Source: an uncultured Bacteroidota bacterium
GTDB taxonomy: Bacteria > Bacteroidota > Bacteroidia > Bacteroidales > P3
DNA: 64,000 nt
Reading direction: 5' to 3'
NCBI GenBank assembly: GCA_902777005.1
Contig: CACYSB010000004.1
Location: 1-64,000 of the forward strand
Shown in pieces: positions 35,282 to 45,089 of this stretch; position 1 is the first letter of the stretch, and the number at the start of each line of letters is the position of its first letter. The notes beneath the pieces were generated by a model. The model saw only the letters and a list, made by a program, of their open reading frames with translations, ran no database searches and was not told the DNA's origin. Position numbers and translations under genes: made by a program.

Positions 35282-36129
35282 AAGAAAAAGAATGTGTTCT
35301 GCTTTTAACTGCGTGTGTAAATCCCTATAATATGGTTTATACCAAATTAGTGGATCCTAATATACGAAGGAAACAATATATTGACTCTGTTGCTTATTAC
35401 TACAAAAACACCAAATATAAAATTGTTATTTGCAACAATACTGGTGACGATTTCCGGGGAATCTTTAACTATAGTGACGAACGTTTTGAATATATCTTTT
35501 TTGAAGGTAATAATTATGATTCCTCATTGGGTAAAGGGTATGGAGAATTTGAGATTATAAAATATGCATTATCAAACAGTCATCTGATAAGTAACCATGA
35601 TTATATCATTAAAGTTACGGGAAGACTAATCATCCCAAATGTTATCAAAAATATTTCATACACGCAACGGGCATTAAATCTTCCTTTAAATAGTGTATTA
35701 ACTCGATTTGAAAGATACACTCCAATTGCACACTCTGAATGTATTGCTGGTCCTAAACTCTTTTTCCGATTTCTTATATCTCAAGACAATCTTATAAATG
35801 ATTCCAAACACTATTATTTCGAACATCTACTCTATGACACCCTTCAAAAAGGAAGATTCTGTTACTCCTCCTTTTTGAGACCACAAAAGATAATCGGTAT
35901 TTCAGGAACTCACAATATTGCATATAAGAATAACTATGCATTTTTTATGGATCAATATATGGATATTTATTATTTCCTTTTGCAGAATAAAAAATGTAAT
36001 AATATAGGATGCTCTCCTGAAAAAATAAATTATTATACATACAAAACGCACACAATTATTAGAATAATAAAATATATCCGAAGACATATTCTAAACATTC
36101 CTCTATCTAACGAAGAAGAGGGGTGGTAA
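35278..36129 (+). CDS. putative glycosyltransferase, family not recognised
   Basis: A 283-aa soluble AT-rich protein overlapping the previous gene by 4 bp. The pattern of an N-terminal beta strand (CVLLLTACVNP), a helix with Tyr repeats, FEGNNYDSSLGKGYGEFEIIKYAL and DYIIKVTGRLIIPN is typical of small GT-A-like enzymes encoded in O-antigen loci. A clear DxD motif is missing. The basic, aromatic C-terminus (IIRIIKYIRRHILN) could touch the membrane. Its end overlaps the open frame upstream of the fucosyltransferase but not its likely start. Confidence 0.45.
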   Translation: MKEKECVLLLTACVNPYNMVYTKLVDPNIRRKQYIDSVAYYYKNTKYKIVICNNTGDDFRGIFNYSDERFEYIFFEGNNYDSSLGKGYGEFEIIKYALSNSHLISNHDYIIKVTGRLIIPNVIKNISYTQRALNLPLNSVLTRFERYTPIAHSECIAGPKLFFRFLISQDNLINDSKHYYFEHLLYDTLQKGRFCYSSFLRPQKIIGISGTHNIAYKNNYAFFMDQYMDIYYFLLQNKKCNNIGCSPEKINYYTYKTHTIIRIIKYIRRHILNIPLSNEEEGW

Positions 36130-36158
36130 ATGTTGAATCTTTTCTCCAGTTTTTTAAC

Positions 36159-36989
36159 ATGATAAAAATCATTAGATTTAAAGGTGGCCTTGGAAATCAA
36201 ATGTTCCAGTATGCTTTTTATCTTGCGTTAAAGAAACGATTCCCTCTATCTTTATTTTTGTTCGAAATGGAAGAGGCTTTACATTGCCATGGAGGATATT
36301 GTCTTGATAAAATATGTAAAGTTCGTACTGCAAAAATTGAACAGAGATACCAATACACAAAACTACATTTGCCATGGTTACTTGAAAAGTCACATCATGT
36401 CTGTCAAAAAAATAGTTTACAATATGAGCCAGCCTATTTCAATAGAAAATATCCAATTTTAATATTTGACGGATATTGGCAAAGTGAGAAGTATTTTTAC
36501 TCAATTAAAAACCAAGTTCGAGAAACTTTTTCTTTCGAAAAGACACTGCTAAATGAGAAATCAAAAGAATTGGCAAACATAATTTCTTCTGGTAACTATA
36601 TTTCTGTACATATCCGCCGTGGCGACTACCTCTCTCTCTCGGATTATTTTGGCTTATGTACCTTGGATTACTATTTAAAAGCCATAGAAACCTTGAGGAA
36701 AAACATCGACAAACCACGCTTTGTGTTTTTTTCAGATGATATTGATTGGACACGAAATAATATACCTATCAACAATAGCATATATGTCGACTGGAACAAA
36801 GGTAAAGATTGTTGGCAAGATATGTACCTTATGTCCCACTGCAAGCACAATATCATCGCCAATTCTTCTTTCAGTTGGTGGGGAGCATGGCTAAACAACA
36901 ACCCTCGAAAGATTGTCATTGCACCAAAGCGATGGTTCATTTTTTCCCCAAACTACGACATTATTCCAGCTGGGTGGACAACCATATAG
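36159..36989 (+). CDS. GT11 alpha-1,2-fucosyltransferase-like enzyme
   Basis: A protein of 276 aa from ATG 36159; an in-frame GTG at 36123 overlaps the preceding gene and would add 12 residues before the conserved start, so 36159 is preferred. GT11 hallmarks are KGGLGNQMFQYAFYLAL at the N-terminus, the donor-binding VHIRRGDYLS (HxRRxD), and the C-terminal ANSSFSWWGAWLN. The enzyme transfers L-fucose from GDP-fucose, usually to the 2-OH of galactose. The donor is made by gmd and fcl of this locus. The gene is AT-rich like its neighbours. Confidence 0.9.
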   Translation: MIKIIRFKGGLGNQMFQYAFYLALKKRFPLSLFLFEMEEALHCHGGYCLDKICKVRTAKIEQRYQYTKLHLPWLLEKSHHVCQKNSLQYEPAYFNRKYPILIFDGYWQSEKYFYSIKNQVRETFSFEKTLLNEKSKELANIISSGNYISVHIRRGDYLSLSDYFGLCTLDYYLKAIETLRKNIDKPRFVFFSDDIDWTRNNIPINNSIYVDWNKGKDCWQDMYLMSHCKHNIIANSSFSWWGAWLNNNPRKIVIAPKRWFIFSPNYDIIPAGWTTI

Positions 36990-37005
36990 ATAGATTGTTA
37001 ATTAT

Positions 37006-37878
37006 ATGCAACAGAAGCCTCTTTTTTCCGTCCTAATAGCCAACCATAACGATGGCAAATATTTACAAGAAGCCATTGAAAGCATTTTTGCCCAGACCTA
37101 TGATAATTGGGAAATCATCATCGTTGACGACAAGTCAACCGACAACTCTGCCGAAGTGTATGAAAAGTATTCTACTGACGATCGAGTTCATATTTATCAA
37201 AATGATGAAAACATGGGATGCGGCTATACCAAGCGACGGTGTGTGGAACTGGCACAAGGGGAAGTCTGTGGGTTTGTCGATGCAGATGATAGCATCACTT
37301 CAAATGCCATAGAAAAAATGGTTGAGGCTCATATTAAGAATCCTCTCTGTAGTTTGATTTATTCTCAATTCTACTACACGGATAATAATCATAATGTCAT
37401 ATCCATATCTCAACACCAATGCACCATTCCAGAAGGAAATTCATTTCTGACATGTAATATTTTAGGAGCGGTCTCCCATTTTGCAACCTTCAAGAAGAAA
37501 TATTACAATCAAACCATTGGAATCGACCCATCCTTCAAAATAGCAGAAGACATTGATCTTTATTTTAAACTCGAAGAAGTAGGCGTATTATTATTTATTC
37601 CAACCCCTCTATATTATTATCGGACAGACACGGGAAACAACACTTCTCTTGGCGAGAAGAATCATATAAAATCTATATCATGGGATTTTCTTGCGAGAAT
37701 AAATGCCTACAAACGGAGAAATCTCCCAATTGAAGATATATTAATACCACAATTGACACATATCTACGAAGAAGCATACTCCATTGGTCAAGACAATGTG
37801 AGAGCAACTACCTCCTATAAAATAGGCAGAGCAATCATTACTCCATTTAAGTCTATTACTAAAGTATTATCGAGATGA
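37006..37878 (+). CDS. GT2 family glycosyltransferase
   Basis: A 290-aa GT-A enzyme. The opening FSVLIANHNDGKYLQEAIESI, the IIVDDKSTDNS strand and the metal-binding VDADDS at about residue 88-93 define family 2. The acceptor is unknown. It carries no membrane helices and belongs to the AT-rich block. It overlaps the next glycosyltransferase by 4 bp. Confidence 0.9.
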   Translation: MQQKPLFSVLIANHNDGKYLQEAIESIFAQTYDNWEIIIVDDKSTDNSAEVYEKYSTDDRVHIYQNDENMGCGYTKRRCVELAQGEVCGFVDADDSITSNAIEKMVEAHIKNPLCSLIYSQFYYTDNNHNVISISQHQCTIPEGNSFLTCNILGAVSHFATFKKKYYNQTIGIDPSFKIAEDIDLYFKLEEVGVLLFIPTPLYYYRTDTGNNTSLGEKNHIKSISWDFLARINAYKRRNLPIEDILIPQLTHIYEEAYSIGQDNVRATTSYKIGRAIITPFKSITKVLSR

Positions 37879-38681
37879 ATCAGAAAAACAAAGTTTCCAT
37901 AATTGTTCCATGCTATAATCAAGCGGAGTATCTTTCCGAGACATTGGATTCTGTATTAGCACAGACCTATTACAATTGGGAATGTGTTATCGTCAATGAC
38001 GGTTCGCCTGATAATACAGAAGAAATAGCAAAAATGTACCTTGAGAAAGACGGCCGTTTCAAGTATTTATGTCAAGAGAATAAAGGATTAGCAACTGCTC
38101 GAAACGTGGGTATTGCAAATTCTGAAGGAGAATTCATTCTACCGTTAGACGCTGATGACCTAATCGAACCAACGTATTTAGAAAAAGCCCTACAGCATTT
38201 TACTTCTTACCCCGAAACAAAAATATTATATTGCAAGGCTGATAAATTCGGGGAAGAAAAAGGGGCTTGGTATTTAGAACCATACGATTACAAAAAATTC
38301 ATATGGAGAAACTGTATTTTTTGTTCGGCACTGTATCGGCGGAAGGATTATGACAAAACCATTGGATATAATCCGAATATGGTTCATGGTTATGAAGATT
38401 GGGATTTCTGGCTCCAACTTTTGAACCCAGAAGACATTGTATTTTGCATCGATGAAGTTCTTTTTCATTACCGTGTTAAGAAAACGTCCATGCGTATAAC
38501 AAATAGTACTCATATTACCGAATCACATATCCAGATATTCAAAAATCACTCTCAGCTATATGAGCAATATGCACAAAACATTATTTCCATTCAAAATGAT
38601 TTGATGCACTATAAAGAGTCATATTCTACTATTACTTCGTCCCTTTTGTATAAAATTGGAAGAAAGCTTCACTTACTATAA
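37875..38681 (+). CDS. GT2 family glycosyltransferase
   Basis: A 268-aa GT-A enzyme, with VSIIVPCYNQAEYLSETLDSV, VIVNDGSPDNT and the metal site LDADDL (about 91-96). GYEDWDFWLQLL is the usual catalytic-base region of GT2 (the ED motif). It is translationally coupled to the preceding GT2, and the two may add neighbouring sugars. AT-rich. Confidence 0.91.
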   Translation: MNQKNKVSIIVPCYNQAEYLSETLDSVLAQTYYNWECVIVNDGSPDNTEEIAKMYLEKDGRFKYLCQENKGLATARNVGIANSEGEFILPLDADDLIEPTYLEKALQHFTSYPETKILYCKADKFGEEKGAWYLEPYDYKKFIWRNCIFCSALYRRKDYDKTIGYNPNMVHGYEDWDFWLQLLNPEDIVFCIDEVLFHYRVKKTSMRITNSTHITESHIQIFKNHSQLYEQYAQNIISIQNDLMHYKESYSTITSSLLYKIGRKLHLL

Positions 38682-38688
38682 CTAATTC

Positions 38689-39540
38689 ATGATTTCCATC
38701 ATTATCTGCAATAGAAATTCAACGATAGACTCCGTTCTATCCAATAATATTCACGCCACGGTGGGTGTTAATCACGAGATTATCTCAATCGATAACTCCC
38801 GTGGCCAATACAATATCTTTCAAGCATACAACGAAGGGGTACGCCAGGCAAAGGGTGACATTCTTTGTTTTATGCATGATGATATACTATTCAAGGGCAA
38901 TCGTTGGGGAGCAATCGTTGAACGCATTTTTGCAGAGGATGAGAAACTAGGCGCTCTTGGCGTTGATGGCGGACATTTCATGCCCGACTGCCCATGTTCT
39001 TGGACCTCATGCTACAGCACCTCGTTCCATACTTGGCGTGACGATAAAGACGGAGTATGCCGAGAGTATAGCAATACAGAATTTGCCAATGGACAGCGAT
39101 TGGTAGAGGTGGCCAGTATTGACGGGCTGTGGATGTGTATCCGTCGCGATTTATTTGATACTATCCGCTTCGATGACAAGACCTTCACGGGATTCCATTG
39201 CTACGACTCCGATATCTGCATGCAGATTCTGGCAGCAGGTTACCATATCAAAGTCACCTACGATGTCGATATTGTCCATAACAGCAACGGAACATACAAT
39301 CCCACTTTCTTTGAAAATCTTGAACTATGGCATAAGAAATGGCATCACATGCTACCTGTCGTAAAAGGTATAGAACTAACCGAGAAGGAGCAAATGATTC
39401 ATCAACGTTATGCCTTAGATTTACTTGAGCGCCAGAAGGAATCAGCCTCCCTATACAGCAGACTACATAGCCCAGAGTATCGTCTAGGACACTTCCTGCT
39501 TAAGCCTTACCGATTTATTAAACGAAACATAAAGAAATAG
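38689..39540 (+). CDS. GT2-like glycosyltransferase (small O-antigen type)
   Basis: A 283-aa enzyme whose N-terminus (MISIIICNRNSTIDSVLSNN) is shorter than a standard GT2. It has FQAYNEGVRQAKGDILCFMHDDILFKG in parts, with the metal site MHDD at about 63-66. FHCYDSDICMQILAAGY is the acceptor-side ED-like motif. This subgroup is common in Bacteroidales capsule loci. GC content rises again through this gene, marking the right edge of the AT-rich block. Confidence 0.82.
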   Translation: MISIIICNRNSTIDSVLSNNIHATVGVNHEIISIDNSRGQYNIFQAYNEGVRQAKGDILCFMHDDILFKGNRWGAIVERIFAEDEKLGALGVDGGHFMPDCPCSWTSCYSTSFHTWRDDKDGVCREYSNTEFANGQRLVEVASIDGLWMCIRRDLFDTIRFDDKTFTGFHCYDSDICMQILAAGYHIKVTYDVDIVHNSNGTYNPTFFENLELWHKKWHHMLPVVKGIELTEKEQMIHQRYALDLLERQKESASLYSRLHSPEYRLGHFLLKPYRFIKRNIKK

Positions 39541-39548
39541 CGTCCACA

Positions 39549-40646
39549 ATGGATATTCCGAAAATACTGGCATATTATCTCCCACAGTTTCATCCTATAC
39601 CAGAAAATGACAAATGGTGGGGCAAGGGTTTCACCGAATGGACCAACGTAGGCAAGGCACAGCCGCTTTTTCATGGGCATTATCAGCCGAAAGTTCCCGC
39701 AGATTTGGGATATTATGACCTACGTGTTCCCGAGACACGAATCGAGCAAGCCAAACTGGCAGCTCAATATGGCATCCACGGATTCTGCTACTGGCATTAC
39801 TGGTTTGGCGACGGCAAACAGCTTCTGGAACGTCCTTTCAATGAGGTTGTGACTACTGGAGAGCCCGATTTTCCATTCTGTCTTGCATGGGCTAACGAGT
39901 CCTGGAAGGGATTCGATCATGGATTAAAGAACCGCAAAGTCCTCATTGAGCAAAAATACGTAGGAGAAAAAGATTATATCGAACATTTCTATACCATCTT
40001 GCCTGCATTCCACGATAAACGATATATCAAACAGAACGGGAAGCCTCTCTTCTCAATTTATTTCCCGCAAAACATCCCTGACTGCAAAGCTTTCGTCGAC
40101 CTCTGGCAGAGTCTCGCTCAAAAAAACGGTCTACCAGGCATCTTCTTTATTGGGCTGTCCCTTCATACCGACGAACATACCCTTGCCTCGATGAAGAAAA
40201 TTGGCATGGATGCAATAACAACCATCCGATTAGAAGACTTCTATGGCAATATTAAACACAGGGTATCTTGGGGGCAAAAAATAAAGAACAAACTAACCGG
40301 AAACGCCCTGCCCAGCAAAGCCTTTGAATATAAAGACACCATGAAATATTTCTACAATTCCATGGATGCCTGCCCCAATATTTATCCTACAATCATCTCG
40401 GGATGGGATCACAGTCCCCGAACCGGATACGAAGGGCTCATTATGTACAATTACACTCCCGATTTGTTTAAAGAACACGTCACCCAAATACTAAGTCTGG
40501 TAAAAGAGCGCGACGAAGATGATTCCTTTGTCTTCCTGAAGTCTTGGAACGAATGGGCTGAAGGAAATTATATGGAGCCGGATTTGAAATATGGCCATCA
40601 ATTCTTGCAAGCACTGAAAGAAGCGATAGACAGTTATAAAAAATGA
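39549..40646 (+). CDS. WbsX-like glycosyltransferase/glycosidase-fold protein
   Basis: A 365-aa protein of the WbsX family, which has a TIM-barrel fold related to GH99 although members sit in glycan-building loci. Diagnostic stretches are LAYYLPQFHPIPENDKWWG, GFTEWTNVGKAQPLF, QAKLAAQYGIHGFCYWHYWF and LAWANESW, with WDHSPR and SWNEWAEGN near the C-terminus. Whether it makes or trims linkages is not known for the family. It overlaps the next GT2 by 4 bp. Confidence 0.85.
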   Translation: MDIPKILAYYLPQFHPIPENDKWWGKGFTEWTNVGKAQPLFHGHYQPKVPADLGYYDLRVPETRIEQAKLAAQYGIHGFCYWHYWFGDGKQLLERPFNEVVTTGEPDFPFCLAWANESWKGFDHGLKNRKVLIEQKYVGEKDYIEHFYTILPAFHDKRYIKQNGKPLFSIYFPQNIPDCKAFVDLWQSLAQKNGLPGIFFIGLSLHTDEHTLASMKKIGMDAITTIRLEDFYGNIKHRVSWGQKIKNKLTGNALPSKAFEYKDTMKYFYNSMDACPNIYPTIISGWDHSPRTGYEGLIMYNYTPDLFKEHVTQILSLVKERDEDDSFVFLKSWNEWAEGNYMEPDLKYGHQFLQALKEAIDSYKK

Positions 40647-41518
40647 CTCCCATTGTTTCCATAGTCCTCCCTTGCTACAATGGCGCCGACTTCTTGGCGC
40701 AATCCATTGACAGTGTCATCGCCCAGACATATACCGACTGGGAACTAATCATTGTCAACGACTGCTCGAAAGACAATTCTTTGGAGATTATGCAGCGTTA
40801 TGCCAATGAAGACAGCCGGATACGCATTATCAACAACGAGCACAACCTCAAGCTTCCTGGCGCTTTGAACCGTGGTTTCAAAGAGGCAAAAGGGAAATAC
40901 CTCACATGGACATCCCACGACAACCGCATGGGTCCCACCATGCTGGAGGAGTTTGTCAAATATCTGGATGCTAACCCCGATAAAGGGCTTGTCACCGCTT
41001 GTTATGCGGCCTTCAGTCTCAAAACAGGTGAACAACTCTACGAGGTACACCATCCAGACCCACAGCTGCACCTGCCTCTGTACAACTGCGTATGCTACGC
41101 ATTTATGTACCGGCGAGAAGTGCTTGATACTGTTGGCGATTATGACACGACACTGTTCCTCGTCGAGGACTACGACTATTGGGTGCGCATCTGGCAGAAA
41201 TATCCTGTCGGCAAGATATACAAGGTACTCTACTACACCGGCGTCGGCGACGACACCCTCACACTCTCGCGCAAGAAAGAGATTGCAGAAAAGTTGCTGG
41301 AGATGCGCCTGCGTTATTTTACCGACTTCGACCGTGCCCTCAATGGCCATCCCGACCTGCAACAACGCCTTTACAATAGTATTGCTGACAACATGCACGG
41401 TTGGCCACGTATTCGTTTCTCGTTCAAAAGGGGAATAAAATATAGCAGTTTCTACTGGCTCTACTATCGGCCCAAGAAAAACGCCAAGAAACTTATAAAT
41501 CATCTCAATCAAAACTAA
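40643..41518 (+). CDS. GT2 family glycosyltransferase
   Basis: A 291-aa GT-A enzyme with VSIVLPCYNGADFLAQSIDSV and LIIVNDCSKDNSLEI. The usual DxD position reads TSHDNRM, so metal binding rests on a single Asp. VEDYDYWVRIW is the base-region motif. The last codons CTCAATCAAAAC plus TAA come from the dispersed intergenic module a, giving the C-terminus HLNQN. Confidence 0.9.
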   Translation: MTPIVSIVLPCYNGADFLAQSIDSVIAQTYTDWELIIVNDCSKDNSLEIMQRYANEDSRIRIINNEHNLKLPGALNRGFKEAKGKYLTWTSHDNRMGPTMLEEFVKYLDANPDKGLVTACYAAFSLKTGEQLYEVHHPDPQLHLPLYNCVCYAFMYRREVLDTVGDYDTTLFLVEDYDYWVRIWQKYPVGKIYKVLYYTGVGDDTLTLSRKKEIAEKLLEMRLRYFTDFDRALNGHPDLQQRLYNSIADNMHGWPRIRFSFKRGIKYSSFYWLYYRPKKNAKKLINHLNQN

Positions 41519-41580
41519 AAGAACTATCAGAACTTTTCTCTAACCGAAAAATCCGAATCTTTCCGAAAACTTTACGTCTT
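41502..41580 (+). repeat. capsule-locus intergenic modules a+b
   Basis: Module a (ATCTCAATCAAAACTAAAAG, then AACTATCAGAAC) overlaps the preceding stop codon. Module b (CTCTAACCGAAAAATCCGAA) follows. The rest of the gap up to 41628 is T-rich without a clear terminator. Confidence 0.7.
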
Positions 41581-41628
41581 GTAGACTTGTTGTCTCAATG
41601 CTTCTTTCTTGACTTTTAACTTATTGAC

Positions 41629-42642
41629 ATGCCGAGAGTAACGGTGCTGATGCCGACATATAATGTAGCCCAGTGGGTTGAAGAGGCCATCGATAGCGTG
41701 CTGCGACAGACCTATCGCGACTTCGAGCTGTTGGTGGTTGACGACGGCTCCACCGACAATACTCTCGATCATGTACGGTCTATACAAGATGACCGCATCC
41801 GCATTGCCGCATTCCCGGACAACGTTGGTTTGGCAGAAAACCTCAACCGGGGGCTCGACCTCATCAATACGGAGTTGGTGGCCCGTATGGACGGCGACGA
41901 CATTGCAGAACCAAACTGGTTGGAGACAGGTGTCCATGTATTAGATACCATGCCGGAGGTGGATATATGTAGCTTTGGTTTTCAGTTCTTCGGCACGAAG
42001 ACCTCGTTAGTGCGATTCCCTGAACACAACGAGGACTCCAAGGCAGAGATGCTCTTTGGCTGCACGGTCATCGTGCCAGTGTTCCGCAAATCCGTCTTCA
42101 CCGACAACCACCTACGCTACCTCACCGAAACCTTTCCCGCCGAAGACTACATGATGTGGTCGAACGTGTACCCATTGACACAAATCTACAACGTCCAGCG
42201 TACCCTCTTCCACTATCGCACCCACCCCACCCAGATATCCACCTCGCGTCGCGAAGCTCAGATAAAGAAATCCAACGAAGTGCGGTTAAAGATGCTCCAA
42301 TGGCTCAATCCCAACTTTACAGATGAAGAAAAACAGTACTTCCTTAATGTCTTCGTCCCATGCAAAATTGAAGTAAAAGAAGACATCTCCAAACTCAAAT
42401 GCTTCGCGCAACTACTCATCAGCCGCAATACCTACGGCAACTACTCCAATGATGCGTTGCGACAGAAGTTCAACTACCATATAAGTTACGGAGTCTTGGA
42501 ATATGCGGAACGCATATACTTTCCTCACGGATACTCCCCGATTGCATTCCTCAGACTCCTTGTAAGTGGGCTCTACCCCACCCTTCCTGCCAAAAACCGG
42601 CTCAAGATCCTTATCAAATGTCTGCTTTTTAAAGCAAAATAG
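41629..42642 (+). CDS. GT2 family glycosyltransferase
   Basis: A 337-aa GT-A enzyme: VTVLMPTYNVAQWVEEAIDSV, LLVVDDGSTDNT, then ARMDGDDIAEPNWLE with the metal site DGDD at about 86-89, and PAEDYMMWSNV as base motif. The C-terminal 100 residues carry a helical, basic extension (FLRLLVSGLYPTLPAKNRLK) that may contact the membrane. Confidence 0.92.
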   Translation: MPRVTVLMPTYNVAQWVEEAIDSVLRQTYRDFELLVVDDGSTDNTLDHVRSIQDDRIRIAAFPDNVGLAENLNRGLDLINTELVARMDGDDIAEPNWLETGVHVLDTMPEVDICSFGFQFFGTKTSLVRFPEHNEDSKAEMLFGCTVIVPVFRKSVFTDNHLRYLTETFPAEDYMMWSNVYPLTQIYNVQRTLFHYRTHPTQISTSRREAQIKKSNEVRLKMLQWLNPNFTDEEKQYFLNVFVPCKIEVKEDISKLKCFAQLLISRNTYGNYSNDALRQKFNYHISYGVLEYAERIYFPHGYSPIAFLRLLVSGLYPTLPAKNRLKILIKCLLFKAK

Positions 42643-42643
42643 A

Positions 42644-42690
42644 TTATCTCAACCAGAACCATCAGAACTATCAGAATTTTTTTCTTTTTG
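42644..42690 (+). repeat. capsule-locus intergenic module a
   Basis: ATTATCTCAACCAGAACCATC followed by AGAACTATCAGAATT. It starts immediately after the stop of the GT2 gene. The remaining gap has a CTTTTAGTTATGATTG stretch and a second copy of TAGTTATGATTGG at the next start codon. Confidence 0.6.
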
Positions 42691-42721
42691 TTCTTTTAGT
42701 TATGATTGAGAAAAAATAGTT

Positions 42722-43426
42722 ATGATTGGTTATCTCCAACGCAAACTACACAACCTCACGCACCCCTTGTTGGGGCGCATACTGATGTTGCATCGTGTAG
42801 TGGAGCAGCGCAGCGAGGGCGAGAACCGTGAGCTTGAGATAACTCCGAACTTTTTGAAACAGACCATCGATGACTACCGCAATCAAAATTATCGGTTCGT
42901 CTCTATAGATGAGGCCTGCGACATCATAACCAAAGGCAAGACCAAACAACATTTTTTATGTCTCACCTTCGACGATGGCTATCAGGACAACTACGATATC
43001 GCCTACCCTATTCTGAAAGAACTCGGAGTCCCTTTCACCATCTATGTTACGACGGGCTTCATCGACAACCGCGTCCCAATGTGGTGGTATCCCCATGAGC
43101 AACTGGGAATCAGAACCGAATCCCTTAAAGCATTGGATGTCGATCCTCTCTGCACCATAGGCGCTCATACCGTCAGCCATCCTCGGCTTGACATTCTCAC
43201 CGTTGAAGAGCAATGCAAAGAGATTGCCGTATCAAAAGAAAACCTTGAACAGTGGCTCGGTCATTCCGTCGCCCATTTCTCTTATCCTCACGGAGCATAC
43301 AACAAAGATACACTCCAAATCGTACACAAATGTGATTTCCACAGCGCACTCCATGCCTGGGGCGGCACCGTGCGCCGAGGCGACAATATCTACCTGCTTC
43401 CCAGGATTGAACTCCGACAACCCTAA
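42722..43426 (+). CDS. NodB-type polysaccharide deacetylase
   Basis: A 234-aa enzyme. The NodB motifs are in order: LTFDDGYQDNY (metal and base Asp pair), IGAHTVSHPRLD (metal His pair) and FSYPHGAYN. It has no signal peptide, so it may act on a lipid-linked intermediate in the cytoplasm, removing N-acetyl groups from an amino sugar. It is shorter than typical secreted deacetylases. Confidence 0.87.
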   Translation: MIGYLQRKLHNLTHPLLGRILMLHRVVEQRSEGENRELEITPNFLKQTIDDYRNQNYRFVSIDEACDIITKGKTKQHFLCLTFDDGYQDNYDIAYPILKELGVPFTIYVTTGFIDNRVPMWWYPHEQLGIRTESLKALDVDPLCTIGAHTVSHPRLDILTVEEQCKEIAVSKENLEQWLGHSVAHFSYPHGAYNKDTLQIVHKCDFHSALHAWGGTVRRGDNIYLLPRIELRQP

Positions 43427-43431
43427 ATTCC

Positions 43432-44223
43432 ATGTATAACAATCATTCCGTTTCCTTCGTCTCTTTCGCCAACAGCCGCTATGCCTCACAGGAGCGCATC
43501 AAACGTGAGGCTGAAGAGATGCATTTCTTCGACCATATCTATGTAGGCGACGAGAAAATGCTTGAGCCATGGTATTATAAAAAGTACAAAGACCGTTGGC
43601 CAGAACGCAGCTTTGGATACTGGCAATGGAAACCTTATCTCATACGACGCGTCATGGACTGCATGGAGGAAGGCGACTTCCTTGTCTATGCCGACGCAGG
43701 TTGCACCCTCAATCCACGAGGCATTCCGCGATTAAAAGAATACCTGCACATGGTGGAGGAAAGCCCCTGCGGCGTGTTGGGATTCGACCAACATTTCCGA
43801 GAAGCGGAATGGACCAAAGCCGACCTCTTCGACTACTTCGGTGTCCTCGGCGACCCCAAATACATGGACCACGGACAGGTGGCCTCGGGCTGTATCATCA
43901 TCCACAAGAAACCCACATCGCAGCGCTTAGTCGACGAATGGCACTACATCATGCACTTCCATCACGACCTGGCCACCGATTCGCCTTCCAAACTGCCAAA
44001 CGTGCCTAACTTCCAGGAGAACCGTCACGACCAGAGCGTCTTCTCACTCCTGATGGTCAAATACGGCGGTGTGGAACTCCCCGTAGAGGAGTTCTTCACC
44101 GAAGGCGACTGGGAAGAACTGAAAGACTACCCCATTTGGGCCACTCGCAAACGCATGAAGAAGCGCACCTGGCAAAAAGAGATAAACTACCGCATCAAAA
44201 AAATACTCCATATCGCACGATGA
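43432..44223 (+). CDS. putative glycosyltransferase, GT-A-like
   Basis: A 263-aa protein. SVSFVSFANSRYASQERIKRE opens it. LVYADAGCTLNPRGIPRL holds a DxG-type metal site, and ENRHDQSVFSLLMVKYGG is the late motif seen in related small capsule glycosyltransferases. FGYWQWKPYLIRRVM is highly characteristic of this group. Sugar and acceptor are unknown. Its stop overlaps the following start (ATGA). Confidence 0.65.
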   Translation: MYNNHSVSFVSFANSRYASQERIKREAEEMHFFDHIYVGDEKMLEPWYYKKYKDRWPERSFGYWQWKPYLIRRVMDCMEEGDFLVYADAGCTLNPRGIPRLKEYLHMVEESPCGVLGFDQHFREAEWTKADLFDYFGVLGDPKYMDHGQVASGCIIIHKKPTSQRLVDEWHYIMHFHHDLATDSPSKLPNVPNFQENRHDQSVFSLLMVKYGGVELPVEEFFTEGDWEELKDYPIWATRKRMKKRTWQKEINYRIKKILHIAR

Positions 44224-45089
44224 GCGCCAACTATGCATATGTAACCATGGCTACCAGCAAGAATTATTTGCCTGGCTTGATGGCCATGTACTTAAGTCTC
44301 AGGCAGACTGGCACGCATATACCTCTCTATGCTTTGCTGCCGCACAACCTCGTGGTTGCAGAACACAAGGCCATCACAAACCTTAAAAAAATTGGAATCA
44401 ACACCATTGAATACAGTAATTCTGTCGAGATTCCGCAGCGACTCATTGACAACAATGCTCACCAAGGTGATTGCCGATTCAGCCACACTTTCGACAAACT
44501 ATTGGTTTTCGGTCTGACGCAATTTGACAAAATTGTCTTCCTTGATGCTGACATCCAAATCCTCCATTCACTTGATCACCTTTTCAACATGCCTCACATG
44601 TCGGCCATGATTGCCGGTCGCAGTTATCCCGGAAATGAAGATTGGATAGACCTTACCTCAGGCATCATGACCATAATTCCCCAAAATGGCCTTGTAGAAA
44701 AGATTGCAACCAAGATACCTGACGTGATAGAACAAAAAGGTGCCTGTGGCGACCAAGACATTCTGCAAGCCTATTATTCCAACTGGCCTCAGCACCCTGA
44801 ACTGGATATGGGCGAGAAATACGGCATAATAGCCTACTATGCTGACTACTATGAGAAGTATCTTGGCTACCATTACACTGACAATACCAACGACCCGAAA
44901 TCGGTTGCCATCATCCATTATGCAGGTGAGAAAAAACCTTGGATGCAGCATTGGTCACCCCTCTCGGTACTCAAACAAGAATTGCAACTGGCGGCACTCC
45001 GACTACTACACAAGCGCAACACCGACACCGTGTTGCTGGAATACAAACATCTGGTGCGCAAAGCCAGGAAACTGCTCTACGCTAAATGA
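44220..45089 (+). CDS. GT8-like glycosyltransferase
   Basis: A protein of 289 aa from ATG 44220, which overlaps the previous stop; a longer open frame upstream has no sensible start. Family 8 features are NYAYVTMATSKNYLPGLMAMY, the IVFLDADIQIL strand with the DxD metal site at about 102-104, DLTSGIMTI and GDQDILQAYY. The C-terminal IIHYAGEKKPWMQHW is the typical HxxGxxKPW motif. Retaining transfer from a UDP-sugar is expected. Confidence 0.88.
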   Translation: MSANYAYVTMATSKNYLPGLMAMYLSLRQTGTHIPLYALLPHNLVVAEHKAITNLKKIGINTIEYSNSVEIPQRLIDNNAHQGDCRFSHTFDKLLVFGLTQFDKIVFLDADIQILHSLDHLFNMPHMSAMIAGRSYPGNEDWIDLTSGIMTIIPQNGLVEKIATKIPDVIEQKGACGDQDILQAYYSNWPQHPELDMGEKYGIIAYYADYYEKYLGYHYTDNTNDPKSVAIIHYAGEKKPWMQHWSPLSVLKQELQLAALRLLHKRNTDTVLLEYKHLVRKARKLLYAK